A stretch of DNA of 64,000 nt, taken from the NCBI RefSeq assembly GCF_001315015.1, contig NZ_CP012914.1:1116001-1180000 (forward strand), read 5' to 3'. Below are positions 44,252-53,400 of the stretch, in pieces (positions within the stretch are counted from its first letter, which is position 1; every line of letters begins with the position of its first letter). The DNA is from Azospirillum brasilense (GTDB taxonomy: Bacteria; Pseudomonadota; Alphaproteobacteria; Azospirillales; Azospirillaceae). Below the pieces are notes generated by a model. It was given only the letters and a program-made list of their open reading frames with translations, was not told the DNA's origin and did no database searches. The position numbers and the translations under genes were made by a program.

Positions 44252-45270
44252 CACACCCTCCGGAGCAGCGACGCGTCGCCGTAGCTGAAGAAACGATAGT
44301 TCTGGCCGATGGCGTGCGCGTAGGCCGCCTTCATCCGGTCCATGCCGGCGAAGGCGCAGACCAGCATGAACAGGGTGGAGCGGGGCAGGTGGAAGTTGGT
44401 CAACAGCAGGTCCACGATCTTGAAGCGGTAGCCGGGGGTGATGAAGATGTCGGTGTCGCCGCTGAAGGCCCGGATGCTGCGGTCGTCCAGCCCCGCCGTT
44501 TCCAGGATGCGCAGCGCCGTGGTGCCGACCGACACGATCCGCCCGCCCGCCGCGCGGGTGGCGTTGATGGCCTCGGCGGTCTCCGCGGAGATCTCGCCCC
44601 ACTCGCTGTGCATGCGGTGTTCGGCGATGTCGTCCACCTTGACCGGCAGGAAGGTGCCGGCCCCGACATGCAGCGTCACCGGCACGCGGCGGACGCCGCG
44701 CGCATCGAGCGCCGCAAGAAGCTCCGGCGTGAAGTGCAGCCCGGCGGTGGGAGCGGCGACGGCGCCCTCGCGCGCGGCGAAGACGGTCTGGTAGTCCGCC
44801 GCGTCCTGCTCGTCCGCCTCGCGCCGGATGTAGGGGGGCAGGGGCATTCGGCCGTGGCGGTGCAGCGCCTCCATCAGCGCCGGCCCGCCCTTGGAGAAGC
44901 GCAGGCGGACCTCCATCCCGTCCTTGGCGACCACCTCGGCATTGAGGTCGTCGGCGATGGCGATCACGTCGCCGGGCTTCAGCCGCTTGCCGGGGCGGGC
45001 GAAGGTCGCCCACTCCCGCTCGCCCTCGCGCTTGTGAAGGGTGATCTCCACCCGCACCTCGCCGCGCCGGCCGTCCAGCCGGGCAGGGATGACGCGGGTG
45101 TCGTTGACGACCATCAGGTCGCCCGGCTCCAGCAGGGCGGGCAGGTCGCGCACGGTGCGGTCGTGCAGGCGCTCCGCCACGTCGAGCAGACGGGCGGCGT
45201 CACGCGGCTTGGCCGGATGCTCGGCGATGCGGTCCGGCGGAAGGTCGAAGTCGAAATCGGCGGTCTTCAT
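44251..45270 (-). CDS. queA: S-adenosylmethionine:tRNA ribosyltransferase-isomerase
   Basis: A 339-residue enzyme moving the ribosyl group of AdoMet onto preQ1-tRNA to form epoxyqueuosine. [22 protein letters not shown] at the start, the [11 protein letters not shown] block, [15 protein letters not shown] and [21 protein letters not shown] near the end identify it. It is the first gene of the queA-tgt-queF operon, with overlaps between all members. The promoter is expected in 45271-45327. Confidence 0.97.
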   Translation of the reverse strand: MKTADFDFDLPPDRIAEHPAKPRDAARLLDVAERLHDRTVRDLPALLEPGDLMVVNDTRVIPARLDGRRGEVRVEITLHKREGEREWATFARPGKRLKPGDVIAIADDLNAEVVAKDGMEVRLRFSKGGPALMEALHRHGRMPLPPYIRREADEQDAADYQTVFAAREGAVAAPTAGLHFTPELLAALDARGVRRVPVTLHVGAGTFLPVKVDDIAEHRMHSEWGEISAETAEAINATRAAGGRIVSVGTTALRILETAGLDDRSIRAFSGDTDIFITPGYRFKIVDLLLTNFHLPRSTLFMLVCAFAGMDRMKAAYAHAIGQNYRFFSYGDASLLRRV

Positions 45271-45327
45271 GGGAGCCGCTCGTATAGACCAAAGCGGTGG
45301 GAGGGGGGAAGCATTACGAGTCGGGGT

Positions 45328-46674
45328 TCATTCGGGCAAAGGAAGGGCTTGGGCGGTCAGGGCGGCGGTCTGGCGGGCGTGCAGGACGTCCACGTCGAAG
45401 CCCTGGATCATCTCCTGGAACAGCCGGTACCAGTTCACCTCGGCCTGGAGATGCAGGAAGACGGAGCCCAGCCCGATGGCCGCGCGGTCCATGAAGACGA
45501 ACTCCCGCGGCACCTCCACCCCGCCGACGCGGCGCAGCTCGGCATGGACCTTGGCGGCGGTCTCGCGGCCGTAATGGCCGGAGTTGGTCTCCTCGATGCG
45601 GCGGCTGCGGTCGTCCATGATCGGGGCGTAGACGAAGCGCGCCCAGATGTTCAGCACGTCCACCAGCTCCTTGGTCGGGTTGGCGAAGCCCCAGGTGCGG
45701 TAGGCCTCCACCGCCTTGTCCTGGTTGCCGGTCTGCAGCGCGTCGTAGAGATCGATCACCCCCTTCACGAAGCGGGCCGGGAAGACGCGGATGCAGCCGA
45801 AATCCAGCAGGTTGATGGAGCGGTCGGGCCGCACCGTGTAGTTCCCCAGATGCGGGTCGCCGTGGATGATGCCGTAGCCGTAGAAGGGCACGTACCAGGC
45901 CCGGAACATGTTCATCGCCAGCGTGTCGCGGGCGTCCGGCTGATCCTTGACGAAGTCCAGGATCTTGCGCCCCTCCACCCATTCCAGCGTCAACAGGCGG
46001 CGGGTTGAGAGGTCGGGCACCACCGCCGGCACATGAACGCCGGAGGTGTCGGCCAGCATGGCGCGGTAGAGGCGGGCGTGCTTGGCCTCGCGCTCGTAAT
46101 CCAGCTCCTCGCGCAGCCGGGCGCCGATCTCCGCCTGGATCTGCTTGGTGGAGATGGCGCTGTCGGTGCGCTCGAAGATGGCGAAGATCAGGCCGAGCTG
46201 GCGCAGGTCCGCTTCCACGGCGGAGGCCATGTCCGGGTATTGAAGCTTGCAGGCGAGGCTTTGCCCATCCAGCCCGACGGCCCGGTGCACCTGCCCCAGC
46301 GAGGCCGCTGCCGCGGCGGTCTGTTCGAAGTGCCGGAAGCGCTTGTGCCAGGCGGGGCCCAGCTCGCTCGCCATGCGGCGCTTGACGAAGGGCCAGCCCA
46401 TCGACGGCGCGTCGGCCTGGAGCTGCGACAGCTCCTGCACATACTCGCGGGGCAGGGCGTCGGGGATGGTGGACAGCAGTTGCGCCACCTTCATCAACGG
46501 TCCCTTCAGCCCGCCCAGCGCGGCGCGCAGTTCGGCGGCGTGGCGATCCCGCTCCAGGGGGATGCCCAGCACCCGTTCTCCGGCGAAACGGGCCGCAAGG
46601 CCCCCCACGGCGGTCCCGACCCGCGCATACCGCGCGATCCGGCCGCCAAGCCTGTTCTCATCCGTGTTCGGCAT
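45328..46674 (-). CDS. ABC1/AarF/UbiB-family atypical kinase
   Basis: A 448-residue protein. LGGLKGPLMKVAQLLSTIPD is the position of the ABC1 family KxGQ motif, here reading KVAQ. ASLGQVHRAVGLDGQSLACKLQYP carries the ATP Lys, EELDYEREAKH the ion-binding Glu pair, GYGIIHGDPHLGNYTV the catalytic loop and LLDFGC the DFG-like site. ABC1 proteins support ubiquinone synthesis or lipid metabolism in most bacteria, but this member lacks the C-terminal membrane anchors of UbiB. The start at 46674 (MPNTDENR) is preferred. Confidence 0.88.
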   Translation of the reverse strand: MPNTDENRLGGRIARYARVGTAVGGLAARFAGERVLGIPLERDRHAAELRAALGGLKGPLMKVAQLLSTIPDALPREYVQELSQLQADAPSMGWPFVKRRMASELGPAWHKRFRHFEQTAAAAASLGQVHRAVGLDGQSLACKLQYPDMASAVEADLRQLGLIFAIFERTDSAISTKQIQAEIGARLREELDYEREAKHARLYRAMLADTSGVHVPAVVPDLSTRRLLTLEWVEGRKILDFVKDQPDARDTLAMNMFRAWYVPFYGYGIIHGDPHLGNYTVRPDRSINLLDFGCIRVFPARFVKGVIDLYDALQTGNQDKAVEAYRTWGFANPTKELVDVLNIWARFVYAPIMDDRSRRIEETNSGHYGRETAAKVHAELRRVGGVEVPREFVFMDRAAIGLGSVFLHLQAEVNWYRLFQEMIQGFDVDVLHARQTAALTAQALPLPE

Positions 46675-47000
46675 GCCGAATAGGTGGGTGCGGCGGGGCC
46701 GAAAGGCGAGTCCCCCGGCGACGTTCCGGCACCGCGGACCGGACATCGCCATCGGCACCCGGCGCTCGTCGCGCCGAATCTCAGAAGCGCGGCGGCGTCC
46801 TCTGGTCTCCGGTTTCCTTTGTACTCAAATGGATCGGAATCATAAAAGCACGCTATCAAAGATTGAATATTTCCTTTTTTAACGCATTTATCTTCTTTTC
46901 ATTAAATTCAGGCGACAGAGAATGTGTTTTAATTCTTTCATAATCAATCGGGCCGCATACCGGAGTATGTGGCGCGAAGCCCGGTGCAACGGGGGAACAG

Positions 47001-48683
47001 ATGCGGTTTCAGGACTTCCGGATCGTCAACAAGGTGCTTCTGGTGATCGGCCTGATGGCCGTGCTTGCGGTTGCGTTGAGCACCAACGGGCTGGTCCGGA
47101 TGGGAAGCCTCGATCAGAGCTACACCAACCTGATCAACGGCGAGGCCAAGGCGAGCCTGTGGCTCGCCCGCGGCACCTCGACGCTCAACGAGACCGGGCG
47201 GCTGCTCTACACCATGATCTCCGAAGCGGACCCGGCGCGCATGCGCAGTCTGGCCGAGGAGATCGTCCGGCAGGAAAAACTGCTCGACCAACGGCTGGAC
47301 ATGGCCGGCAAGACGCTCCCGTCGCTGGCTGCCGATATCGCCGCCGCGCACCAGCAAACCGGCGTCATGTCCAAGATCGCGGAAGAGGTCCGCTCTCTGA
47401 CCTTGGGCGGCAAGGACCAGGAGGCGATGGCCGTGATGGGAAAGCGGTATGAACCCGCTTTCCTCGATCTTCTGTCCCGCATGCGCGCACTTCTGGAAAG
47501 GGCGGACAAGGATCTCGACAGCGCTGCCGACATGGCAACGGCCGGCTATCAGGACTCGCGCCTGTGGACGATGATCATCGGCGCCGTGGGCATCGTCGTC
47601 TGCCTTGGGCTGGCGGTCCTGCTGACCCGCCGCACCATCGCCGGCCCCATCGAGAGGCTTACGGGTGCGATGCGGGCGCTTGCGGACGGCAATCTCGACA
47701 CGATTGTCGAGGGACAGGGCCGCGGCGACGAAATCGGCGGCATGTCGACGGCTCTCCAGGTGTTCAAGGACTCCGCCATCGAAAAGCGCCGTCTGGAAGC
47801 CGCGGAGAAGGAGGAATCCGCCCGCCGCGGCGAACGCCAGCGCCGGATCGAGGAGTTCACCCGCCGCTTCGATGGGATCGTCACCGGATTGCTCGACCGG
47901 GTCACGGCCTCCGTGCGAACCCTGCACACGTCGTCGGACAGCCTGTCCGCCACCGCCGAGGAAACCCAGCGGCAGAGCGCCACCGTCTCGTCGGCCGCCG
48001 AACAGGCGACGGCCAACGTTGAAACCGTGGCGGCGGCCGGCAATGAGCTGACCGCGTCGATCCACGAGATCGCCCGGCAGGTCTCCGACGGCAGCGCCAT
48101 CGCCACGACCGCCGACCGTGACGCCGCCGCGGCAAATCACAAAATCGGCAGCCTCGCCGACGCGGTGGCGAGGATCGGTGAAGTGACGAGCCTCATCCAG
48201 AACATCGCCTCGCAGACCAACCTGCTGGCACTGAACGCGACCATCGAGGCGGCCAGGGCCGGAGAGGCCGGCAAGGGCTTCGCCGTCGTCGCCTCCGAAG
48301 TGAAGAGCCTCGCCAACCAAACGGCCAAGGCGACCGAGGAGATCGCCGCCCAGATCACCGCCATCCAGACCGAAACCGCCGTGGCGGTGGCGGCCATCCG
48401 CGGCATCTCCGCGACCACCGTGCGGATGAGGGAACTGACCACGAGCATCGCCGGCGCCGTAGAACAGCAGGGAGCGGCCACGACCGAGATCGTCCGCAAC
48501 GTCGACGAAGCCGCGCAGGGGACGCGCGTCGTGGCCGACAACATCATCGACGTCGCCCGGGCGGCCTCCGACACCGGGCGCATGGCCGGTGACGTCTTCA
48601 AGGCCGCCAGCGAGGTGCAGGAGGAGAGCGAAACGCTGCGGGTGGAGATCGAGCGCTTCCTGCAGCAGATGCACGCGGCGTGA
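47001..48683 (+). CDS. Methyl-accepting chemotaxis protein (four-helix-bundle type)
   Basis: A 560-residue chemoreceptor. TM1 is near 10-30 ([17 protein letters not shown]) and TM2 near 188-210 ([21 protein letters not shown]). Between them is a periplasmic four-helix sensor (about 155 residues). HAMP is next, then a signalling domain with the tip [33 protein letters not shown]. No C-terminal CheR-docking pentapeptide is seen. Upstream DNA (46800-47000) is unusually AT-rich and probably carries the promoter. Confidence 0.95.
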   Translation: MRFQDFRIVNKVLLVIGLMAVLAVALSTNGLVRMGSLDQSYTNLINGEAKASLWLARGTSTLNETGRLLYTMISEADPARMRSLAEEIVRQEKLLDQRLDMAGKTLPSLAADIAAAHQQTGVMSKIAEEVRSLTLGGKDQEAMAVMGKRYEPAFLDLLSRMRALLERADKDLDSAADMATAGYQDSRLWTMIIGAVGIVVCLGLAVLLTRRTIAGPIERLTGAMRALADGNLDTIVEGQGRGDEIGGMSTALQVFKDSAIEKRRLEAAEKEESARRGERQRRIEEFTRRFDGIVTGLLDRVTASVRTLHTSSDSLSATAEETQRQSATVSSAAEQATANVETVAAAGNELTASIHEIARQVSDGSAIATTADRDAAAANHKIGSLADAVARIGEVTSLIQNIASQTNLLALNATIEAARAGEAGKGFAVVASEVKSLANQTAKATEEIAAQITAIQTETAVAVAAIRGISATTVRMRELTTSIAGAVEQQGAATTEIVRNVDEAAQGTRVVADNIIDVARAASDTGRMAGDVFKAASEVQEESETLRVEIERFLQQMHAA

Positions 48684-48725
48684 CGCCGGCAAGCCGGCGC
48701 CACTGTTCCGCAGGAAGCACCGCGC

Positions 48726-50150
48726 TCACCCGCCCGGCGCGATGTTCTGGTTCACGCAGAAGAGGTTGGTCGGGTCGTACGTCGCCTTCAGCGCCCGCAG
48801 GCGCTCGTAGTTCGGCCCGTAGGCGGCCTGGACGCGCTGTTCGTCGTCGGTGACGAAGTTCACGTAGACTCCGCCCGTGGCGTAGCGGGCGGTCCGGTCG
48901 GAAACGCCGCGCGCCCATTGGATGCAGGCGCTGTCCTCCGGCGGGGTGTTCCAGCGTGCGTGCACGTTCATGACGAAGAGGGCGTCGCGGTGCGGGTAGG
49001 CGGTGGCGTCCGCCGGCACGCGGTTGGCCGCCGCACCGAGCAGACCGACGAAGATCTCGCACTGGTCGGAGGGCAGCCTCGCGGCCTCCTCGACCAGAAG
49101 GTCGATCAACCCGTCCTCCAGCCCGGTGAAGTTCTGCGATTTCCAGTAGTTCCGCGCGCCCGGCACCAGAAGCGGGTCGAAGGCCGCCTGCCACGCCGCG
49201 TAGGGCATGAGGCCGACATGCTCGCCGACCGGCGTGCCCAGCGACAGCACCGGCTCCAGCGCCTTGCGGGCCGCCGCCTCGTCGTCGCTGGCGCAGATGA
49301 TCGGCATGACCACCACCTCCTTGCCGTGCACGTCCGGCGGCAGGAAGGGCAGGGGCGGCGCCTTGCGCAGCACCATCCAGGCGGTGGCCTCGTCCGGCAG
49401 GGCCGCCGTGGCGTCGCGGTAGCGGCGCATCAGGTCGCCGGCCCCCGCGAAGGGATGGACGACCAGCCCGGCAAACACCATCGGCCCCACGGGATGCAGG
49501 CGGAAGGTGAAGGAGGTGACGATGCCGAAATTGCCGCCGCCGCCGCGGATGGCCCAGAAGAGGTCGGCGTTCTCGTCGGCGCTGGCCCGCAGGAACTTCC
49601 CGTCGGCGGTGACCACGTCGGCGGCCAGCAGATTGTCCACCGTCAGCCCGTATTTGCGGGTCAGCCAGCCGAACCCGCCGCCCAGCGTCAGCCCGGCGAT
49701 GCCGGTGGTCGAGTTGATGCCGACCGGCACGGCCAGCCCGAAGGCCTGCGTTTCCCGGTCGAGATCGCCCAGCGTGGCGCCGGGCGCCACCCGCGCGGTC
49801 CGGCTGACCGGGTCGACATGGACGAAGCGCAACGCGCCGAGGTCGATCAGCAGGCCGCCGTCGCACAGGGAGTTGCCGGCGATGTTGTGACCGCCGCCGC
49901 GCACGGAGACCAGCAGCCCGTTCTCCCGCGCGAAGCGCACCGCCTGCATGACGTCGGCGGCCCCGGCGCAGCGGGCGATCAGGCCGGGCCGGCGGTCGAT
50001 CATCGCGTTCCAGATCGTCCGGGCCTCGTCATAGCCCGGCGACTGCGGGGTCAGCAGCGGGCCGCGCAGACGGGCGGCAAGATCGTTGACGGCTTCCTGG
50101 GAAAGGGTCGCGTCCCGCCGGTCGGCGGTGCGAAGCGTGAAATCGCCCAT
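48726..50150 (-). CDS. FAD-binding oxidase (berberine-bridge/BBE type)
   Basis: A 474-residue flavoprotein. RCAGAADVMQAVRFARENGLLVSVRGGGHNIAGNSLCDGG is the FAD-binding PCMH domain with the His and Gly used for FAD attachment. GITLGGGFGWLTRKYGLTVDNL-type sequence is present, and the BBE C-terminus VNFVTDDEQRVQAAYGPNYERLRALKATYDPTNLF closes it. No signal peptide is seen, so it is probably cytosolic. BBE enzymes oxidise sugars, alcohols or aromatic compounds; the substrate is unknown. ATG 50150 has GGGAGG just upstream. Confidence 0.9.
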   Translation of the reverse strand: MGDFTLRTADRRDATLSQEAVNDLAARLRGPLLTPQSPGYDEARTIWNAMIDRRPGLIARCAGAADVMQAVRFARENGLLVSVRGGGHNIAGNSLCDGGLLIDLGALRFVHVDPVSRTARVAPGATLGDLDRETQAFGLAVPVGINSTTGIAGLTLGGGFGWLTRKYGLTVDNLLAADVVTADGKFLRASADENADLFWAIRGGGGNFGIVTSFTFRLHPVGPMVFAGLVVHPFAGAGDLMRRYRDATAALPDEATAWMVLRKAPPLPFLPPDVHGKEVVVMPIICASDDEAAARKALEPVLSLGTPVGEHVGLMPYAAWQAAFDPLLVPGARNYWKSQNFTGLEDGLIDLLVEEAARLPSDQCEIFVGLLGAAANRVPADATAYPHRDALFVMNVHARWNTPPEDSACIQWARGVSDRTARYATGGVYVNFVTDDEQRVQAAYGPNYERLRALKATYDPTNLFCVNQNIAPGG

Positions 50151-50250
50151 CAAGCACCTCCCACGTCAAAGCAGCAATTTTCGCGAACATTCGGAGCGGA
50201 TTGGCGCAACAAGGGTAAATTTTCGCCCGTGTTCAGGCCATCCGGGAAAG

Positions 50251-50281
50251 GGCTCCCTCCGGTGTTCTTCCGGACGGAGCC
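50251..50281 (-). terminator. Hairpin after bacteriohemerythrin gene
   Basis: On either strand GGCTCC and GGAGCC enclose a second short stem (TCCGG/CCGGA). It lies about 50 bp downstream of the hemerythrin stop at 50330. No proper T-run follows, so termination strength is uncertain. Confidence 0.5.
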
Positions 50282-50329
50282 ACCCCTCAATTCGGTGTTC
50301 GCGCGGCTTTCACGGTGGAGGGCGGTGGA

Positions 50330-50731
50330 TCAGCCGCCCTGGCTGCGGATCCAGGCGGCGGTGGCGCTGTCCATGGTGTTCTTGTGGTTGATGAACCACT
50401 CCGGCACGACCTCGGTCAGGTAACCGCGGACCAGCGCCAGATTGCCCGCGGCCATGCGCTTGGCGATGCCTTCCAGCTCCAGACGGACGCGGTTGTGCTC
50501 GTGGACGTGGATGGGCGTCGGCGGGAAGCCGTACTGGTGCATCAGCTCCTCCTCGCGGGCCAGATGGTCGCGGAGGTGCTGGGCGAAGGCGGTGAAATGG
50601 GCGGGCAGGTCGGTGTCCGACGCCTTGGCGGCTTCGGCCAGAAGCTCAACGGTTTCCTTGTGGTCGGCGTCGATGATGGCGTTGCCGACTTCCAGGGATG
50701 GGCTCCAGGCGGGGATCGAGAGGGTGGGCAT
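50330..50731 (-). CDS. Bacteriohemerythrin
   Basis: A 133-residue single-domain oxygen carrier. The di-iron ligands line up: His24 (DADHKE), His56/Glu60 (HLAREE), His75/His79 (HVHEH) and His116/Asp121 (HKNTMD). Such proteins bind O2 reversibly and are thought to supply or sense oxygen at low tension. The start is ATG 50731. A CRP/FNR-type palindrome centred at -41.5 from a putative start, with a -10 box, lies just upstream, which suggests oxygen- or NO-responsive expression. It is downstream of pepF on the same strand. Confidence 0.95.
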   Translation of the reverse strand: MPTLSIPAWSPSLEVGNAIIDADHKETVELLAEAAKASDTDLPAHFTAFAQHLRDHLAREEELMHQYGFPPTPIHVHEHNRVRLELEGIAKRMAAGNLALVRGYLTEVVPEWFINHKNTMDSATAAWIRSQGG

Positions 50732-50759
50732 GGTGCTCTCCGAAGGGATCGTTGGAGGC

Positions 50760-50804
50760 ACCATACCCATCCCACGATTAGGGATTCTTGACGTCCGTCA
50801 AGAA
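50760..50804 (-). promoter_or_regulatory. CRP/FNR-type operator and -10 box for bacteriohemerythrin
   Basis: TTCTTGACG-TC-CGTCAAGAA (50785-50804) is a near-perfect palindrome whose core TTGAC-N4-GTCAA (50788-50801) fits the FNR/FixK/DNR family half-sites. On the minus strand TATGGT (plus 50760-50765) serves as a -10 hexamer, giving a start near 50753. From there the palindrome centre falls at -41.5, the spacing of class II activation. Which regulator binds is not decided by sequence. Confidence 0.65.
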
Positions 50805-50824
50805 AACCCGGTGGGAAACTCCGG

Positions 50825-52690
50825 TCAGGGTTGATTTTCCAGCTCGTCAACAAAGCCGCGGATGACGTTCAGCCCCTTCTGCCAGAAGGCCGGGTCGCTG
50901 GCGTCCAGCCCGAAGGGAGCCAGAAGCTCCTGGTGGCGCAGCGTGCCGCCCGCCGACAGCATCGCCAGATACTTCTCCGCGAAGCCCTTTTCCGACTCCT
51001 GGTAGACCGCGTAGAGCGAGTTCACCAGGCAATCGCCGAACGCGTAGGCGTAGACGTAGAAGGGCGAGTGGATGAAGTGCGGGATGTAGGACCAGTAGTT
51101 CCGGTAGCCCTCGTCGAAGCGCAGCGCCGGGCCGAGGCTTTCGGTCTGCACCGCCATCCAGATCTCGCCCAGCCGCTCCGCCGTCAACTCGCCCTCGCGG
51201 CGCTCGGTGTGGACGCGGCGCTCGAAGTCGAAGAAGGCGATCTGGCGGACCACCGTGTTCAGCATGTCCTCGACCTTGGAGGCCAGCATGATCTTGCGGC
51301 GCTTCGGGTCGGTCTCGCGGTCGAGCAGGGCGCGGAAGGTCAGCATCTCGCCGAACACCGATGCGGTCTCCGCCAGGGTCAGCGGCGTGTCGGACAGCAG
51401 GTGCCCCTGGCCGCCGGCCAGGATCTGGTGCACGCCGTGGCCCAGCTCATGCGCCAGCGTCATCACGTCGCGCGTCTTGCCCTGGTAGTTGACCAGCAGA
51501 TAGGGGTGGACGCTTGGCACCGTCGGGTGGGCGAAGGCGCCCGGCGCCTTGCCGGGGCGCACCGGCGCGTCGATCCAGGCGTTGTCGAAGAAGCGCTTGC
51601 CGAGCGCCGCCAGATCCGGCGAGAAGCGGCCATAGGCGCCCAGGACCAGATCGCGCGCCTCGTCCCAGCGGATGCTGCGGTCGGTGTCGTCGGGAAGCGG
51701 GGCGTTACGGTCCCAGTAGTCCAGGTGATCCTGCCCGAACCACTTGGCCTTCATCGCGTAGTAGCGGTGGGACAGCGCCGGGTAGGCGTCCTTCACCGCC
51801 GCGGCCAGAGCATCCACCACCTCGTCCTCGACGCGGTTGGACAGGTTGCGGGCCGACGTCGGCGCCTTGTAGTTGCGCCACTTGTCGTCGATCTCCTTGT
51901 CCTTGGCCAGCGTGTTGGTGACCAGGGCGAACAGGCGGATGTTGTCGCCCATCACCCGGCCGATCACCGCCCCAGCCTCCTTGCGGACCTCCTGGCGGCG
52001 GTCGGACAGGCGGTTCAGCGCCTCCGCGCAGGTCAGCTCCTTGCCGCCGATGGGGAAGCGCAAGGACGCGATCGTCTCGTCGAACAGGCGGTTCCAGGCG
52101 GCGCGCCCGACCACATGCTTCTCATGGAGCAGCCTTTCGACCTCGTCGGAGAGCTGGTGCTCGCGGAACAGGCGGACGTCGCGCAGCCAGGGGGCGTAGC
52201 GGGCAAGCTCCTTCGACGCCTTCACCTTGGCGTCCAGCACCTTGTCCTCCAGCCGGTTGATCTCCAGCGTGAAGAAGACGAGGTGGGTGGAGATGCCGTT
52301 CACCCGCTCCTGCGCCGACTGGTAGAACTTGGCGATGGCCGGGTCGGTCATGTTGCCGTTGTAGACCAGCCCGGCGTAGGACATCACCCGCGACAGCACC
52401 TCGTCGATGTGTTCGTACTCGCGGATGGCGGCGGCGAAGGCGTTGCCGTCCAGCCCGGCGAGCTTGGTCGCGTATTGTTCATAGAAGTCCTTGGAGGCGC
52501 GCTCCATCCGCTCCAGGTCGGCCTTCAGTTCCGCCGACTCCATGCCCGGATAGAGGTCGGTCAGGTCCCAGGAGGGCAGGGCGCCGAGGTCCGGCCCGTC
52601 CCCCGTGGCGGCCAGGGCGGTGTCGGGCATGCCGGTCTGCGGACCGCCAAGGGGAACGCCAATCGGGTGCCGGGTGGCGCTGCGGGTCAT
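50825..52690 (-). CDS. pepF: Oligoendopeptidase F, M3 family
   Basis: A 621-residue cytosolic zinc peptidase. TLAHELGHGVHQ at about residue 415 is the HExxH zinc site, with a downstream Glu in the AETASVFGEMLTF helix. Domain order and length match the M3B oligoendopeptidases. It cleaves short peptides. ATG 52690 follows GGAGGGA; the upstream frame to 52849 is not coding-like. It precedes the bacteriohemerythrin gene, but an operator and -10 box lie between them. Confidence 0.93.
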   Translation of the reverse strand: MTRSATRHPIGVPLGGPQTGMPDTALAATGDGPDLGALPSWDLTDLYPGMESAELKADLERMERASKDFYEQYATKLAGLDGNAFAAAIREYEHIDEVLSRVMSYAGLVYNGNMTDPAIAKFYQSAQERVNGISTHLVFFTLEINRLEDKVLDAKVKASKELARYAPWLRDVRLFREHQLSDEVERLLHEKHVVGRAAWNRLFDETIASLRFPIGGKELTCAEALNRLSDRRQEVRKEAGAVIGRVMGDNIRLFALVTNTLAKDKEIDDKWRNYKAPTSARNLSNRVEDEVVDALAAAVKDAYPALSHRYYAMKAKWFGQDHLDYWDRNAPLPDDTDRSIRWDEARDLVLGAYGRFSPDLAALGKRFFDNAWIDAPVRPGKAPGAFAHPTVPSVHPYLLVNYQGKTRDVMTLAHELGHGVHQILAGGQGHLLSDTPLTLAETASVFGEMLTFRALLDRETDPKRRKIMLASKVEDMLNTVVRQIAFFDFERRVHTERREGELTAERLGEIWMAVQTESLGPALRFDEGYRNYWSYIPHFIHSPFYVYAYAFGDCLVNSLYAVYQESEKGFAEKYLAMLSAGGTLRHQELLAPFGLDASDPAFWQKGLNVIRGFVDELENQP

Positions 52691-52800
52691 CTGTCCCTCC
52701 GTTCTGGGCTTTTGCCGTTCTGGGCTTGGGCCGTCGTGAGCTTTGGAACCGGATATAAGCGCCGCGCGGGTCCGGGGGAAGGCTGCGCTGCGGGACCCGC

Positions 52801-53169
52801 TCAGGGAGCCTGGCTTTCCTGCGCGCGGCGGATGGCCGCCTCCACGCATTGCAGGTGCAGCTTCTTGCGGGCGAGCTGACGGGTCCGCCGCTCCTCGAGG
52901 TCGGTTGTCGGCATCGCCTCGATGGTACAGCCGCGCCAGCCGTTAGCGTCGAGCGCGCGGGCGACCTCCGCATAACCGAAATAGCCCTTGTCCGGCTGCT
53001 CCCACGGCGCGCGGAAATCGGCGCGGCGCAGGACGAAGCGGTTGGACTGGCTGGACCCGCCGAGACTGGTCAGCCGGGCCACGATCAGCCGTTCGCCGTT
53101 CGGGTGGACGACGGTCAGGATCGGGCGGATGCCGAAGACGGGCGGGTCGCTGCTCATGGCGACATGCAT
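52801..53169 (-). CDS. Hypothetical protein, unknown
   Basis: A 122-residue protein (MHVAMSSDPPVFGIRPILTVV...). The first half looks beta-rich (ILTVVHPNGERLIVARLTSLG); the second half is helical and ends in a basic stretch (LEERRTRQLARKKLHLQCVEAAIRR). No signal peptide or known domain is visible. It is upstream of pepF on the same strand with a gap of about 110 bp. ATG 53157 is an alternative start. The assignment rests on codon character and position only. Confidence 0.45.
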   Translation of the reverse strand: MHVAMSSDPPVFGIRPILTVVHPNGERLIVARLTSLGGSSQSNRFVLRRADFRAPWEQPDKGYFGYAEVARALDANGWRGCTIEAMPTTDLEERRTRQLARKKLHLQCVEAAIRRAQESQAP

Positions 53170-53400
53170 AGCGTTCCAATCTCCAATAGGCCAGAGACAA
53201 GGCCGCCACCGAGGGAACCCGATGACGGACGGGACGTCGCGGCCTGTGTAAAATGAACGCAGCCATACGCAAGTATGCGATCGGGACGGCCTTTTAAAAA
53301 TTGGCAGTTCACAAGTGGTTGTTGCGCGTCTTCAATGGAAATTGGTGAGGCAATTTGATGCCCTGCGAATCAATTCTCCCGATGTGGGAAGGGGGCGGCG

